Under the pieces are notes generated by a model. That model ran no database searches, was not told where the DNA came from, and saw nothing but the letters and a program-made list of their open reading frames with translations. Below, one piece after another: positions 1 to 10,500 of a DNA stretch of 64,000 bases (its first letter is position 1; the number at the start of each line of letters is the position of its first letter). The translations under genes were made by a program, and so were the position numbers. The stretch is from Geodermatophilaceae bacterium URHA0031 (lineage in GTDB: Bacteria; Actinomycetota; Actinomycetes; Mycobacteriales; Geodermatophilaceae). Where the stretch lies: positions 1-64,000 of the forward strand of contig JHVP01000005.1 of the NCBI GenBank assembly GCA_000620205.1, in the 5' to 3' direction.

Positions 1-2
1 AC

Positions 3-1553
3 GGCGGCCAGCCGATCCACCTGACCGGCGTCCTCCCCCTGGACGGGCAACCGTGGATCACCCCCGCCCAGGCGGCCCGGATCCGCGACGCCGACGCACA
101 CCGGCACACCGGCCCCCGCAACAAGCACCTGTTCGCCGGTCTGCCGGTGACCCTGGACGGCCAGGCCGCCGTGCTCTACCCCCGCTATCGCTCCAACGGC
201 GTGCTCGTGTACTTCTTCCGCCGCGCTAGCGACTACCGCCGGCCGGTGAACAGCCCGCGGGCCCGGCCGGTCCCGCCGCTACCCGCCACCGTGCTGGTCC
301 AGTGGTGGGCCGAGGCCGCGGCAGCGCTCGCCCTACCGGTCAGCTTGCATCTGGCCGCCCAGCCGGCGGTGGCCGATCCCGCCGACACGAAGCAGCAGAT
401 CCTGGAGGCCGAGGTCGCCGACCGTGAGCAGAGGCTCCGCCACCAGGAGGCGCACCTGAAGGAGGCGATGGAGACGGCGACCCCGTCACACAGCCTTCAG
501 TTCATGCGGCGGTGCGTCGACGAGGCGTCCAACGCGCTGTCCGGCAAGCGAGACGAGTTGTCGGCGGCCCGGCGGCAGCAGCGCGTCGCCCCGGTGCTTC
601 CGGGCGCGCCGCTGTCGAAGCTGGTCGGGCTCGGCGCCGCGCTGACCCGCCCCCGCGCCGAGGAGGAGCACCGCCTGCTGGTGCGCAACGTGACCCTGCG
701 GCTCTACGTCACCACCGCCGTTCGCCGGTCCCTCGGCCGTCGCCCGGCACAGGACCTGAGCGGCGAACTGGTGCTCGGGGTGCACGACGGCACCGACGCC
801 TGGCGCTCGGTCAGCCAGCACCGGTGGACCGGCGGCGCCGTCCATCGGGTTCCGGGCCGCCTCGCCGAGGCGATCGACGGCCTCTACGACGGCATCCGGT
901 TGAAGAAGACCCTCGGCGCGGACTGGGCACGCTGGCTACCGGCGATCCGCGCGGCGCTGGGCTGCCCCGGGTCGGTCCCGTTCGCCTGGGCCGACGATGC
1001 GCGCCTGATCCGCCTCGGGATGGCGGTCATCCACCCGCGCCGGCCGGTCGTCGCCGTGCCCGGTGACCCCGAGGACGTCGTCCGCTACGCCGACCCGCCG
1101 GTCGACCCCGCCGCGCTGCCCGGCCTCGCCGACGCGCTGGTCGAGCCGGTGGCACTGCTCCGCGCCATCCACGACAGGTTCGGCGTCATCTTCACCCACC
1201 CCGATCGGCAGCTGCGGTGGACCCACAACCCGTCGAAGGGCGTGGCCGCGGCCTACGCCGCGGCCGCCGACAGCCACGGGGTCCTCCCCCGCTGCCGACT
1301 GCCCGCGGTGCTGCGGGCCGGCCGGGACCAGCCCGACCGGCACCGCCTCGCCGACGAGTGGACGCTGGCTGGCGAAGACCAGACGCAGGCGGTGCTCCGG
1401 GCGTGCGGCAGCTGCGGCGGCACCGGGCGGGCGGTGATGCGGTTGCGCGAGGTGACCGGTTCGGTGTGCCTGACCTGCGGCAACGACCGGGCGGGCGTGC
1501 ACTGGGACGCCAGCTACGACCGCTTCCGCGACGCCCCCTGCCCACCCTGCTAA
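3..1553 (+). CDS. Large-serine-recombinase-like C-terminal region, 5' end outside window
   Basis: The frame is open to the left edge, so the true start lies outside the window; a GTG at 147 is only an internal candidate. The visible order is a stretch resembling the recombinase domain end and the ribbon of large serine recombinases (a HLFAGL segment followed by an aromatic-rich strand, without the usual cysteines), then a charged helical region around 400-590 like their coiled coil, then a long unfamiliar region. The C-terminus has a CGSCGG...CLTCG pair, a zinc ribbon. If the family guess is right it would act in site-specific DNA recombination, but the catalytic serine domain is not visible. 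Two damaged copies of its C-terminal 40-150 codons lie downstream (1584-1700 and 3944-4402). The family assignment is inference from pattern only. Confidence 0.5.
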   Translation, partial: GGQPIHLTGVLPLDGQPWITPAQAARIRDADAHRHTGPRNKHLFAGLPVTLDGQAAVLYPRYRSNGVLVYFFRRASDYRRPVNSPRARPVPPLPATVLVQWWAEAAAALALPVSLHLAAQPAVADPADTKQQILEAEVADREQRLRHQEAHLKEAMETATPSHSLQFMRRCVDEASNALSGKRDELSAARRQQRVAPVLPGAPLSKLVGLGAALTRPRAEEEHRLLVRNVTLRLYVTTAVRRSLGRRPAQDLSGELVLGVHDGTDAWRSVSQHRWTGGAVHRVPGRLAEAIDGLYDGIRLKKTLGADWARWLPAIRAALGCPGSVPFAWADDARLIRLGMAVIHPRRPVVAVPGDPEDVVRYADPPVDPAALPGLADALVEPVALLRAIHDRFGVIFTHPDRQLRWTHNPSKGVAAAYAAAADSHGVLPRCRLPAVLRAGRDQPDRHRLADEWTLAGEDQTQAVLRACGSCGGTGRAVMRLREVTGSVCLTCGNDRAGVHWDASYDRFRDAPCPPC

Positions 1554-1583
1554 GCCCGCGGCACGACGCCGGGCGGCCCCGCT

Positions 1584-1700
1584 CGGCAGCTGCCTGCCGT
1601 GCTCAGGTGCGGCCGGAACGCCGCTGGCCGCCACCGCCTCGCGAACGAGTGGATGAGCCCAGACGGCACACTGGCCGTCCTGCGGACCTACGGCGGTCCC
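1584..1700 (+). pseudogene. Fragment 2 of the recombinase-like C-terminus
   Basis: About 39 codons directly after the stop of the preceding gene translate to a sequence alignable with its C-terminal region. The shared track is LPAVLR, then GRHRLA, EW and AVLR, where the upstream gene has LPAVLR, DRHRLA, EW and AVLR. It stops before the zinc-ribbon cysteines and runs into the start of the next gene. Residue for residue it is closer to the third copy (3944-4402) than to the intact one. It has no start codon or ribosome site of its own and is read as a relic of duplication or cassette replacement. Confidence 0.6.
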
Positions 1701-1756
1701 CTGGCGGCCCATGTCCGGGGGAGCGCCGGGCGCCTGCCTACTGCGACGATGCGGAC

Positions 1757-2860
1757 GTGACCGTCCCAATCAGGTTCGTGGTGCCGCTGGAGAAGGAGAC
1801 CCGGTGGAGCGACCTACTCGCGGTGCTCATCGAGGCCGACCGCGTGACGGCGTCGACAGCGCTTGGGCTGCGCCCCCCGCTGCGGCAGCCGTTGGTCCGG
1901 CGGGAGGCCACCGGGTCGGGCCGCGACCGCGGCGACCTGCTCATCTACGACGACAACCTGCTGCGCGCGGTGATCGAGGTGAAGGTGCTGGCCGGTCTCG
2001 GCCGCGGTCAGCTGGCGCGGTACCGGCAGAACTGGCCGGGCGCCGAGGTGTACGTGCTGATCTCCCCACAGCGGTTACCGGTGTACGCAGCCGCCGACGC
2101 CGGGTGGACGCAGCTGGGCTGGGAGCAGGTGCTCGACGCCTTCGCCGGAAGTGAGGATCCGTGGGTGGCCCGGACGGCGGCGGCCTGGCGGGCATACCTG
2201 GAGGAGCAGATCCCGCCGGTGAACGGCGCCACGCGGTGGAACGGCCTACACGACGGGGAGCACTTCGTCCGCAGCCTGCGCACCCGCATGTCGTGGGTGT
2301 ACGGCGCGCTGGATCCACCCCCACCGATCGAGCACGACCTGGTCATTTCTAGCGCTGGAGTCAGCTGGGTGGCGCGACTGAACACGCCGGCGAAAGGTGC
2401 GGGCTACCTGATCCGCGTGGAGGCCGAGGAGCGGCTTCCGGTCCGCAAGTACCCGAACTACGCGTCGCCCACAGCACAGAAACCGCTCGGCCCGTCGGTG
2501 AAGGTCTGCCTGGTGCAGACCGACGTGCGCACATCGAAGAACTTCAACTGGAACTACCTGCTGGCGCTGTGGCCGCTGATGGCCGCGGCCCGCACCGGCT
2601 GGGTGACCACTGCGCCGCGGCCGCGCGCGCCACACGATCGGGAAGGCCAGCAGCGGTTGCGCGCGGCCGGCGGACCGCGCTTCCTCGGCATCGGCTTCGG
2701 GGAGGCCCAGGCGCGACGGTTCGGTGAGTGCATGTTCGGTGCGCGGTTCCAACTCGCCCCCGACGTGCGCCTGGACCAGGTCGTAGCCGAGCTGATGGGG
2801 ACGGTTCCACTGGCACTGGACCTGGCGGCGGTGGAGGAGCCACCGCCCTTCGACGCTTAG
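1757..2860 (+). CDS. PD-(D/E)XK nuclease-like protein
   Basis: A 367-aa protein starting at GTG 1757; the open frame runs further upstream, but that part overlaps the relic of the neighbouring gene and has no coding character. Residues 58-80 read GDLLIYDDN followed by AVIEVKVLAG: an aspartate (about D60), then after a short loop E74-x-K76, the core of PD-(D/E)XK nucleases, followed by a helix (GRGQLARYRQ). The protein would therefore be expected to cleave or bind DNA using a divalent metal. The C-terminal two thirds match nothing I recognise. It stands alone on the plus strand between two decayed regions, suggesting a cargo gene of a defence island. The fold call rests on the motif only. Confidence 0.6.
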   Translation: MTVPIRFVVPLEKETRWSDLLAVLIEADRVTASTALGLRPPLRQPLVRREATGSGRDRGDLLIYDDNLLRAVIEVKVLAGLGRGQLARYRQNWPGAEVYVLISPQRLPVYAAADAGWTQLGWEQVLDAFAGSEDPWVARTAAAWRAYLEEQIPPVNGATRWNGLHDGEHFVRSLRTRMSWVYGALDPPPPIEHDLVISSAGVSWVARLNTPAKGAGYLIRVEAEERLPVRKYPNYASPTAQKPLGPSVKVCLVQTDVRTSKNFNWNYLLALWPLMAAARTGWVTTAPRPRAPHDREGQQRLRAAGGPRFLGIGFGEAQARRFGECMFGARFQLAPDVRLDQVVAELMGTVPLALDLAAVEEPPPFDA

Positions 2861-3290
2861 CCGCGCCCGGCTGGAGGGTTCGGACGTTCCTTTCCAGTGC
2901 TCGCAGCGGACGTCAACTGGGGCCGCGGTCCGTAGCGAAGGCAGGTCACGGCCGGTCCTCGCCGTCGGCCGCGGTCTCCTCGTCAGTCGCCCGGTTGACG
3001 TGGCTTCGCGTTCGCGAGCTTCACGACCATCGGGTCGGGTTTCAGGAAAGCGGAGCGGAGGGCTCGGACCGCTGTTCGCGCGGCCTGCACCTGCTCGGCG
3101 CGAACTCGGATGACCGTCGGGTCTGATCCTGGGGCGAACCGTAGAACAGATCACCGCCACATCGCAGAGGATGCGACCTCCGGTAGGGGGGCTGCTACGA
3201 CGCGACGGTGACCGCGACGGGCGGCCGCCTGCTCGTTGGCGGGCAGAGCGTCGTTGTCCGCCGAGGCGTGGCCGGGGGCTGGCTCACGGG
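2861..3290. other. Gap without a convincing gene
   Basis: No intact gene is supported. On the minus strand one frame (2983-3150) is open and reads like protein, with a helical stretch VQAARTAVRALRSAF followed by LKPDPMVVKLANA. Only GTG 3090 could start it, giving 35 aa, so it is most likely the remnant of a small gene. A stop codon at 3151-3153 closes it upstream. Confidence 0.3.
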
Positions 3291-3715
3291 TCATCCCCCG
3301 CCGGGTCGGCGGGCACGGAGGCGCTGCGCCGCCGCGTCCATCTCCTCCGCGCCGATCGGGCCGTAAGCGGACTCGTACGCCGCGAGGAACTCGTCGAGCG
3401 CGGCCAGCCGGCGGGCGGTCGCCTCCTCGTCTCCAACTCGTTGCGCCGCGCGGGCCTCCTCCGAGGAGGGTCCCGGACCGGCGTGAGCGCCACGGAGGGT
3501 TCGGTCCAGGCCCGGGTCGTCGAGCAGCTCGAGCTCCACCTCGTGGTCGTCCACGGCAAGCACGCGGGCCGGTGCACAGGAACCACGTCGTCGCCGAAAA
3601 CGACGACGGTGTCGCCGGCACGCAGCTGCCGGCGGACCGCCGCGACACGGGTACGGAAGCGGCGTGGGTCGCGGCCGACGAGGGAGTCGTCGACGAAGAC
3701 CGCCACGGTGGTCAC
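3291..3715 (-). pseudogene. Frameshifted small gene, antitoxin-like
   Basis: Two overlapping minus-strand frames join into one sensible protein of about 140 aa. The first frame starts with ATG 3715 (MTTVAVFVDDSL...) and makes sense to about VVVFGDDVVP. The second continues from near 3570 with ARVLAVDDHEVELELLDD and ends with a charged helix, LAALDEFLAAYESAYGPIGA, at the stop at 3291. One extra or missing base near 3565-3575 explains the break. The acidic C-terminal helix and small size resemble type II antitoxins, but that is only an impression. A sequencing error would restore a normal gene. Confidence 0.5.
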
Positions 3716-3771
3716 CCGCCGGACCGTACGAAGCCGGCGCGCACCGCACTACCCGATTGCGAACCGAGCCC

Positions 3772-3935
3772 TCACCGGGTGCGCGTTCTTGGGCTGCTGC
3801 GGACCATCCAGGTCCAGCCGAGCAGCTGCTCGAGCTGCTCGGTACGCTCGCGGCTCAGCTCGCCGCGCCGGTGCAGGAGGCGCAGGTTGGCGACCTTCTG
3901 ACCCAGCCGGTAGCCGTTCTCCACGTGGGCCTGCG
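3772..3935 (-). pseudogene. Helicase-associated (HA) domain fragment
   Basis: On the minus strand about 50 codons end at the stop at 3772-3774. They read as the end of one helicase-associated repeat: a tyrosine, LGQKVANLR, a GELSRER turn, then the LEQLLGWTW ending typical of Pfam HA domains found behind restriction-type helicases. No helicase precedes it. At about 3935-3945 it abuts, head to head, the plus-strand recombinase relic, so this is a junction between two truncated genes. Confidence 0.55.
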
Positions 3936-3943
3936 GCACGCGC

Positions 3944-4402
3944 GTCCGGTGCGCCGACCCGCCGGTCGACCCCGCCGAACTGTCGGCGCTGGCCGCGGAG
4001 GTCGGGGAACCGGTCGAGCTGCTGCGGGCCATCCACGGGACCTACTGCAGCATCTTCACCGCCCCCGACCGGCAGGTGCGCTCGGTGCTCAACCCCTCCC
4101 CCGCGGTGGCCGCCACCTACACCGCGGCGGCCACCAGCCGGGGTGTGCTGCCTCGCGCGGAACTGCCCGCGGTGCTGCGACCGGGGGTGCGGGCCGGCGG
4201 AAGGCACCGTCTCGCCGGGGAGTGGACGTCTCCCAATGACACGGTCGCGGTCCTGCGGGCCTGCCGGCTGTGCGGCGGCATCCGGCGGGCGGTGATGAGG
4301 CTGCGGGAGGTGCCCGGATCCCTGTGCCTGGACTGCCGCACCGACCGGGCCGGCGTTCCCTGGGACGCGAGCTACGACCGCTTCCGCGACAGCGGAGGCT
4401 GA
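3944..4402 (+). pseudogene. Fragment 3 of the recombinase-like C-terminus
   Basis: About 152 codons in one open frame align over their whole length with the last third of the gene ending at 1553. Both carry ADPPVDPA, then LLRAIH, GVLPR, LPAVLR, RAVMRLREV, and a shared ending DASYDRFRD. The zinc-ribbon cysteines are kept (CRLCGG and CLDC). The frame begins abruptly at the junction with the antisense helicase fragment and has no N-terminal part, so it is a truncated duplicate. The kept frame and cysteines suggest either recent loss or use as a donor for replacing the C-terminus of the intact gene; the latter is speculation. Confidence 0.65.
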
Positions 4403-4501
4403 CACGGGGCGCGACGGCCGCCCCTCGCTCAGACCGACCGCAGTTCCACCGGTAGCGCCGGCCGCCACACATCAGGCAGCGGCCGGCGCTCGGTGCAGCG
4501 G

Positions 4502-7500
4502 TTAGGCGCGGTAGATCCAGGACCGCACCAGCAGCGGTTCTGGCCGGTACACGCCGTCTCCGTCGACGTCGAACGCGCCGAGCGCCTGCAGGCAGGCGAC
4601 CGCCGTGTCGCCGTCGTCGACACCCATCGAGGCGGCCGCGACCAGGTCGGCCAGGGCGACGCCGTCCGCGTCCACGAGGCTGAGCACGGCGGTGAACGCC
4701 TTGACCAGCTCCTCGTCGGCGGTGATGCCGACGGCGTCGACGAACGCCGCGGCACCGTCTGGAGATGCCAGCTCCTCGGCGACGCGGCGCAGCGCCTCGC
4801 CCTCCTCGACGCCCGCGGCGACCAGCCGGGCCGCCTTCTCGACGAGCATCGGCCAGCCGCCAGTCACCTCCAGCAGCCGCTCGAGTCGTTCGGTGACGCT
4901 GAACTTCTGGCTGTCTAGCGCCCACACGCGCAACGTCTGCCGGTCGTAGCGGCGCAGCGTCACGGTGCCCAGCGCCGGGGTGCGGCCACCGTCGCTGAGG
5001 ACCCGCTGCCACAGCGACATCTGCTCAGGCCCGGCCACGATGACCGCCGAGCGGGTGACCCCCGGCTGCTCGGGGCGTCGCTCCAACGCTGCGGTCAGTG
5101 CCTCGTCGCACGCCTCGTCGCGCAGGGCGAGGGTGACCAGGTCGGTCAGCACAACCCGCCGCTCTCCCGGACGGCCGCCGGACAGCTCATCCTCGAACTG
5201 CCGTCGGCTGACGATCATCGGCACGGTGAACCGATTGCCCAGGTCGGCGGCCAGCCGCACGGCCTGCGCGGCGTCGGTGATACCTGTCGCCGGGGAGCCG
5301 AGGACCACCCGCACCTGGTTGGCGTGGTCACCAAGCACGTCGTCGCTCTGTCCGGCCGTCAGCGGCGAGCGGCGCCCGTCGGGCAGCTCCGCGCGGGTCT
5401 CCAGGGCGATGAACTCGTCGGGCACCGACACCGTCTCCGCGCCGACCAGCTGGGTGACGACGTCGTCCTTCGACCCGATCATCTGCAACACGTTGGGGCT
5501 GCGCAGGTGCCAGCCGCGGCCATCGTTGTTCGGGGCGAGCACGCCTAGACCCACCATCTCCTGCAGGTAGGCGCGGAAGCCCTCCACGTCCAGCGACGCG
5601 AACCCTGCCTGCCACCACGCCAGGCACTCCTCACGCAGTTCCACGTCCGAGAGCCGGGCGTCGAGGCCAGACTCGTGGGCGTGGTGGGCCAGCACGTTGG
5701 CGATCACGTTGTACCGGGGGTCCAGGTGCAGGGTGTCGTGGAATGCGGCGCTGATGTCCGCCTTGAGGTCAGCGTGGCTCTCCACGGCGACGACGTCGGC
5801 GCGGGTGATGACGTACGGCGGTGCGGCATCGGGGATGCCGGGGCCACGTTGGGCGTGCATCGTGGCGACCAGCCGTGAGCCGAACATCTGCAGCAGGAAC
5901 GGCTGGTAGGAGCAGTAGGCCAGCACCCGGTTGACCAGGTCATCGTCGGAGAACCGGTACCCGAGGGCTTGCAGCGGCCGGGTGAGCAGGTTGGTGGCGA
6001 ACTGCGGGCGCAGCGGTCCGATGACGGTCGGGCGCTGTGCGAGGTGACTGAAGGGGCCGTTGCGGGCGCTCTTGGCGTAGCGCTGCACCGAGTGCAGCCC
6101 GGCGAACACCACCTTTATCCGGCTGTCGGTGCTCAGGCCGAGCTCCTTGAGCCGGTTGGTCTCGAAGAACTCCGGCGCGTCGGATTCGAAGAACCGGTCG
6201 GACTCATCCAGCAGGATGAGCAGCCGGCGCCGCGGGTCCACCTCCAGCCAGGCCAGCACCCCGGCGCGGACCTGCTCATGCGGTTTGATGCGGCTGGACT
6301 GCCGCCGCGGCAGGGTGATCAGGCCGCGGGCGACCAGGTCCCGCAGTAGCGCGTCCCAGATCGCCTCCGGACCGATCGCTGACCCGGCGCGGATGCTCAA
6401 GGTGTCCAAGCTCAGGTACAGGCTGATCCGCTCGCCGGGCGCTCCCTGGGACTCGAACATCTGCCCGGCGCTGCGCAGCAGCGCGGACTTGCCCAGCCCG
6501 CGGCCGCCGTAGAGCAGCTGAGTGCCGTCGGGGTTCAAGACGCTCTTTCGCTCGGCGTCGCGGCCGTAGAACATCTCCTCGGCCACCAGCCCGCGCTTCT
6601 TGCTGACGTAGGGGTTGATGTTGCTGAACGGCAGCAGCACGCTCATCGTCGCGTCCATCTGCCGGTTCCCGTGCGCCGCCAGGTACGCCAGGGCGGCGTC
6701 GTCGAGGACGACGACCGGGGCGGTGCGACTGCTGGCGCCGGCTTGCTGGGCGAGCTCGCGGCGGTTCTGCGGGCTCATGGTGCCGAAGTAGGCGATCAGC
6801 AAGCTGTCGTCGGAGTTGTCCTGGTCGGCGTGGCTGAGCAGAAGCTCGGCGCTGGGCTGGCCCCAGGCAAGCAGGACCCGCAGGCGACCGCCGAGCTTGC
6901 TGCCGAACGCCGGGACGAGTGCCTTGCCGTTGATGGTCAGGTCGACCACGTCGATGAAGCGCCGGTCGCGGCCGCGGGGCAGATCGTCCAGGCGGCGGAT
7001 GCGGGTGCTCTCGACGCCCACGAGCCGAAGGGCCGGCAGCAGCAGATCGCGCTCGGTGATGTGGAGTCGGCCCTCTGGCGCGGTGTTGGCCAGCCGGCGC
7101 CAGTTGTTCAGCGCGACCGCCGCCAGCTCGGCGAGGTCGGGGCTGAGCCTGCCGAAGTCGAGCACGTCACAGCCGGGGACCTTGCTCCGGCTGCGCACCG
7201 CCGCGACGAGCTCGTCGGTGAGGCCGCGCGGAAGCGCGTCGGGAACGGAGGGGAAGAACGCCTGCAGGTCGCGGCGCTCGGCGACCTCCGGAACGTCCTC
7301 GCCGATCTCAAGGAAGTAGATGAGCTCCTCGGCGGTCGACAGCTCCCCTGTTCCGATGAGCCGGGTGACGCGGTCGACGGTGGCTGCCTCCACGCCGGGC
7401 AGTTTCGCCAGTCTCTCCGACAGCCGACGGGCGGACTCGGCGCGGTAGAGCGGCAGCAGGTCGGCGACCCGGTCCAGGGTGGCGCGCACCGACGCGAGGT

Positions 7501-10500
7501 TGCGCGTGGCGGTGGTGTCGGCGTCCCGCAGCAGACCGGTCAGCTCCCCAGCCTGCTCCTCAGACACCTCGTTGTTGGTGCGCGCCCGCCGCAACGCCGC
7601 CGACAGTTGATCGTGCTGCTGCGTTAGTTCGGCCCGCACCGCGTGCTCGGCGGCGGCGACGGCCGCCGCTGTGCCGGTGCCGATGCCGTGCGCGGAGAGG
7701 CCGGGCAGCTGATGGCCGGCGGCGGAGTTCAGCAGGTAGTCCGCAGCGTCGAAGTTCTCCGCGGTGACCTGCGCGTCGATTGCGTCGGCCCACGTGCGCT
7801 GCGCGGCGTCCAGCAGCTGCTCCACGGTGGTGCCCGCGGGCACAGTGACCCGGCCGAGGGTGGTGTCGGCGACGGCGCCAGGCACCTTCAGCAGCTCGGC
7901 GGTGAGCGCGAATGCCGGCATCGGCTCCCGGGAGGGCAGGGTCGCCGCTCCCTCCAGCACGGCGAACGTCCGGGTCAGCGACGCGACCGCGGCGCGGGAC
8001 GCGGCGGCCAGCAGCGGGTCGGGGCGCTCGGCCTGCGCGGTGAGGGCGGCAAGGACGTCGTCGCGGCGGGAGAGGACGGTGGCCCGCATGTCAGAGATCT
8101 CGCCGGTGCTCCAGGTCTGCGCGGTGCTGGACCGCTGCAGGGAGAGGACCGCCTCGGTCCAGGCGGCGAGGGTCTGGATGGCTTCTTGCACAAGGTTGAC
8201 CAGGTCCTGCCGACCGGAGCCTTCGATCGGCTTGCCGCTCATCCCCTTGTAGCGGCGGTCAAGGTCGTCGATCTCCGCCCGCACGTGCGCGGTGTCCCCG
8301 AGCCGCCGGATGGCGGTGGCGACCTCGTTGACGCCGTCGCGGTCGTCGTTGGCGGCGATGGTCAGCGGCCGGCCGAGCAGCCCGTCGGCGGCCATCCAGG
8401 TCTTCGCGATGTCGGTGGCACGCTTGAACCGCATGGTGCGGGGGCGCAGCATCGCGCGGGCGGCGTCGGACACGGTTCGCAGGGACCGTTCCACCTCGGT
8501 GACGTCGGCGAGCACGGTCAGCGGCGGCGCGACGACGAGGGCCCCCTGCAAGGCACGACGGCCGACCTGCTCGGCGACGTCAGCCAGGTTCGGCTCGACG
8601 CGGGCCGCTAGCTCAGTGAGGACAGCACCGGTGGTCGGCTCGCCGGTGACCAGCGCCGCGCGGAGCAGTGAGGCGACGGCCAACAACGCGCTAGGCGAGT
8701 CGTCGGCGACGGCTGCCGTGTCGAGCTCGATGAGCTCACCGCGCAGCGCCGCGTCGACCGCGCCGGTCTCGCTGCGCACGGCGTCGGCGAGCGCGGCGAT
8801 CCGCAACGTCGACTGCTGCCCGGAGGTCCACTGTGCGGCCTCCGCGACGGCCGCGGCCAGCCCGAACCTCTGCTCGCCGATGAGGTCGGCGACTCCGTCA
8901 ATGAGGCGGGCGTGGGCGGTGACCTGGCCGCTGACGACCGCACCAGCCGGGTCGGCCGGCTCGGCCGCGGTTGCCGGGCTAGTGGCCGGTGTCGGGCGGG
9001 TGACGGGTGTCGAACTCAGCGACCGGGCCGCCGCCGGCGCGGAGCCGTTGTCGGCAGCGCGGGCCGCGGCTGCCTGCTCCCTAGCTGCCGGTCGGGTCGA
9101 TGCTGCGCCGACGGCTGCGGTCGCGGCGCCGTTGGAGGCGGCCGTGTCGTCCTCAGCCGTGACGGTGCTGGTGGTTGCCGACTCGGCGGGAGGTGGGGAG
9201 TCAACCGCCGCCTCGGTGCTGGGTCCGGCCTCCGCCGCGGGCTGAGCCTCCGCGCTGGGTAGCGCCGCCGGCGCCGCCTCGGGGCGAGGTGCTGTGGTGG
9301 TCAGCTGGGCGGCGGTGACGGCGAGCAGGGCCAGGTCGGGGTGGGTCTGGACCAGTTGCTGCTGCAGCGCCATTGCTTGAGTCGCTTCGGTGGCCGGGTC
9401 GGCTAGGTCGATGAGCGTGGCGAGAGTGACGGCTGCCGCCCGGTCCGCCGCGGTCCAGGCCGGCGAGGCGACCAGCGCGTCGGCGCGCTGCTGAGCGAGG
9501 GTCAGCGCGTCCACCAGCATCGCGTTGTCCGCGGGCGCGGCCAGGGCGCGCAGGCAGATGAGCTGGTCGCGGATGGGTGCGTCATCGGTGGATGCGATGA
9601 GCCCGTCAAGCGCTGCCTGGACCTCTGCTCCGGTGTCGACGGAGGTACCCCCGCCGGCTCCCTGCAACGCCGCCACCGCATGGTCGAAAGCGGTCCGCGC
9701 GGCGGTGAGCACCGCGAGGTCCTCAGCTGCCGGCGGTCGGTCGGCGAGGACGCTGTCGAGCACCCGGTGAGCGGCCGGCACGGCGGCGATCAGCGCCTGC
9801 TGCAGGTCCTCCCCCGCCCTACGCAGCACGGCGGGCACGTCCGTGTCGCTTCCTGGCCGTTTGTGGGGGGCGAGCGCCGGCCCGGAGGCCGCCGTCGCGC
9901 CGAAGTTGGCGTCCTCATCCGCGGCTGGCCTCGGCGGGGAGTCAGGTTGTTTCGTACCGGGGGCATCCTGCGTGCCGATCGGGGCCGGGGATGTCGCATC
10001 CGCGTGTTCTGTGTCCTCGATGTCGGTTCCCGTCTCCAGCGCTGCGACCGGCTGGTCGGGGTCGCCGAAGAGCCGGAAGCCCGGCGATGCGGCGATGACC
10101 GTCTTGGCGGCCGCGGCGATGGCGGCGATGTGCTCCTCGGCGACTGACGAGTCGGGGCGGAACCAGGGCTGCTCGCTGGCCCACAGCCACATCCGGGCGT
10201 CTTGGACCGAGGCGAGCCCGTTGGACCACACCGCCACCCGAACCAGCGACGGCGACCAGTGCTCGGTGACATTCCGCACGGCGGCCGGGAAGGCGAACTC
10301 GTCGGGGAAGACGTGGATGGTGACGTCGGCCATTACGGAGTTGGTCAGCGCCGAGGCGGCGTGCCGTGCGTCGTGGTCGTCCGCGCGGGTGAGCCGGGTG
10401 AGCACGTCGTAGCACAGGTGCTGCCCGATCGTGCGCGGATTGATCATGAGGCCGAGTGGCCGGAGCACCTTCGGGCGGCTCGGCACGGGGATCGCCGCCA

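Noticed and set aside
936..1769. 277-aa minus-strand frame at the left end
   Set aside because: Antisense shadow of the recombinase-like gene with Arg/Ala/Gly-rich composition.
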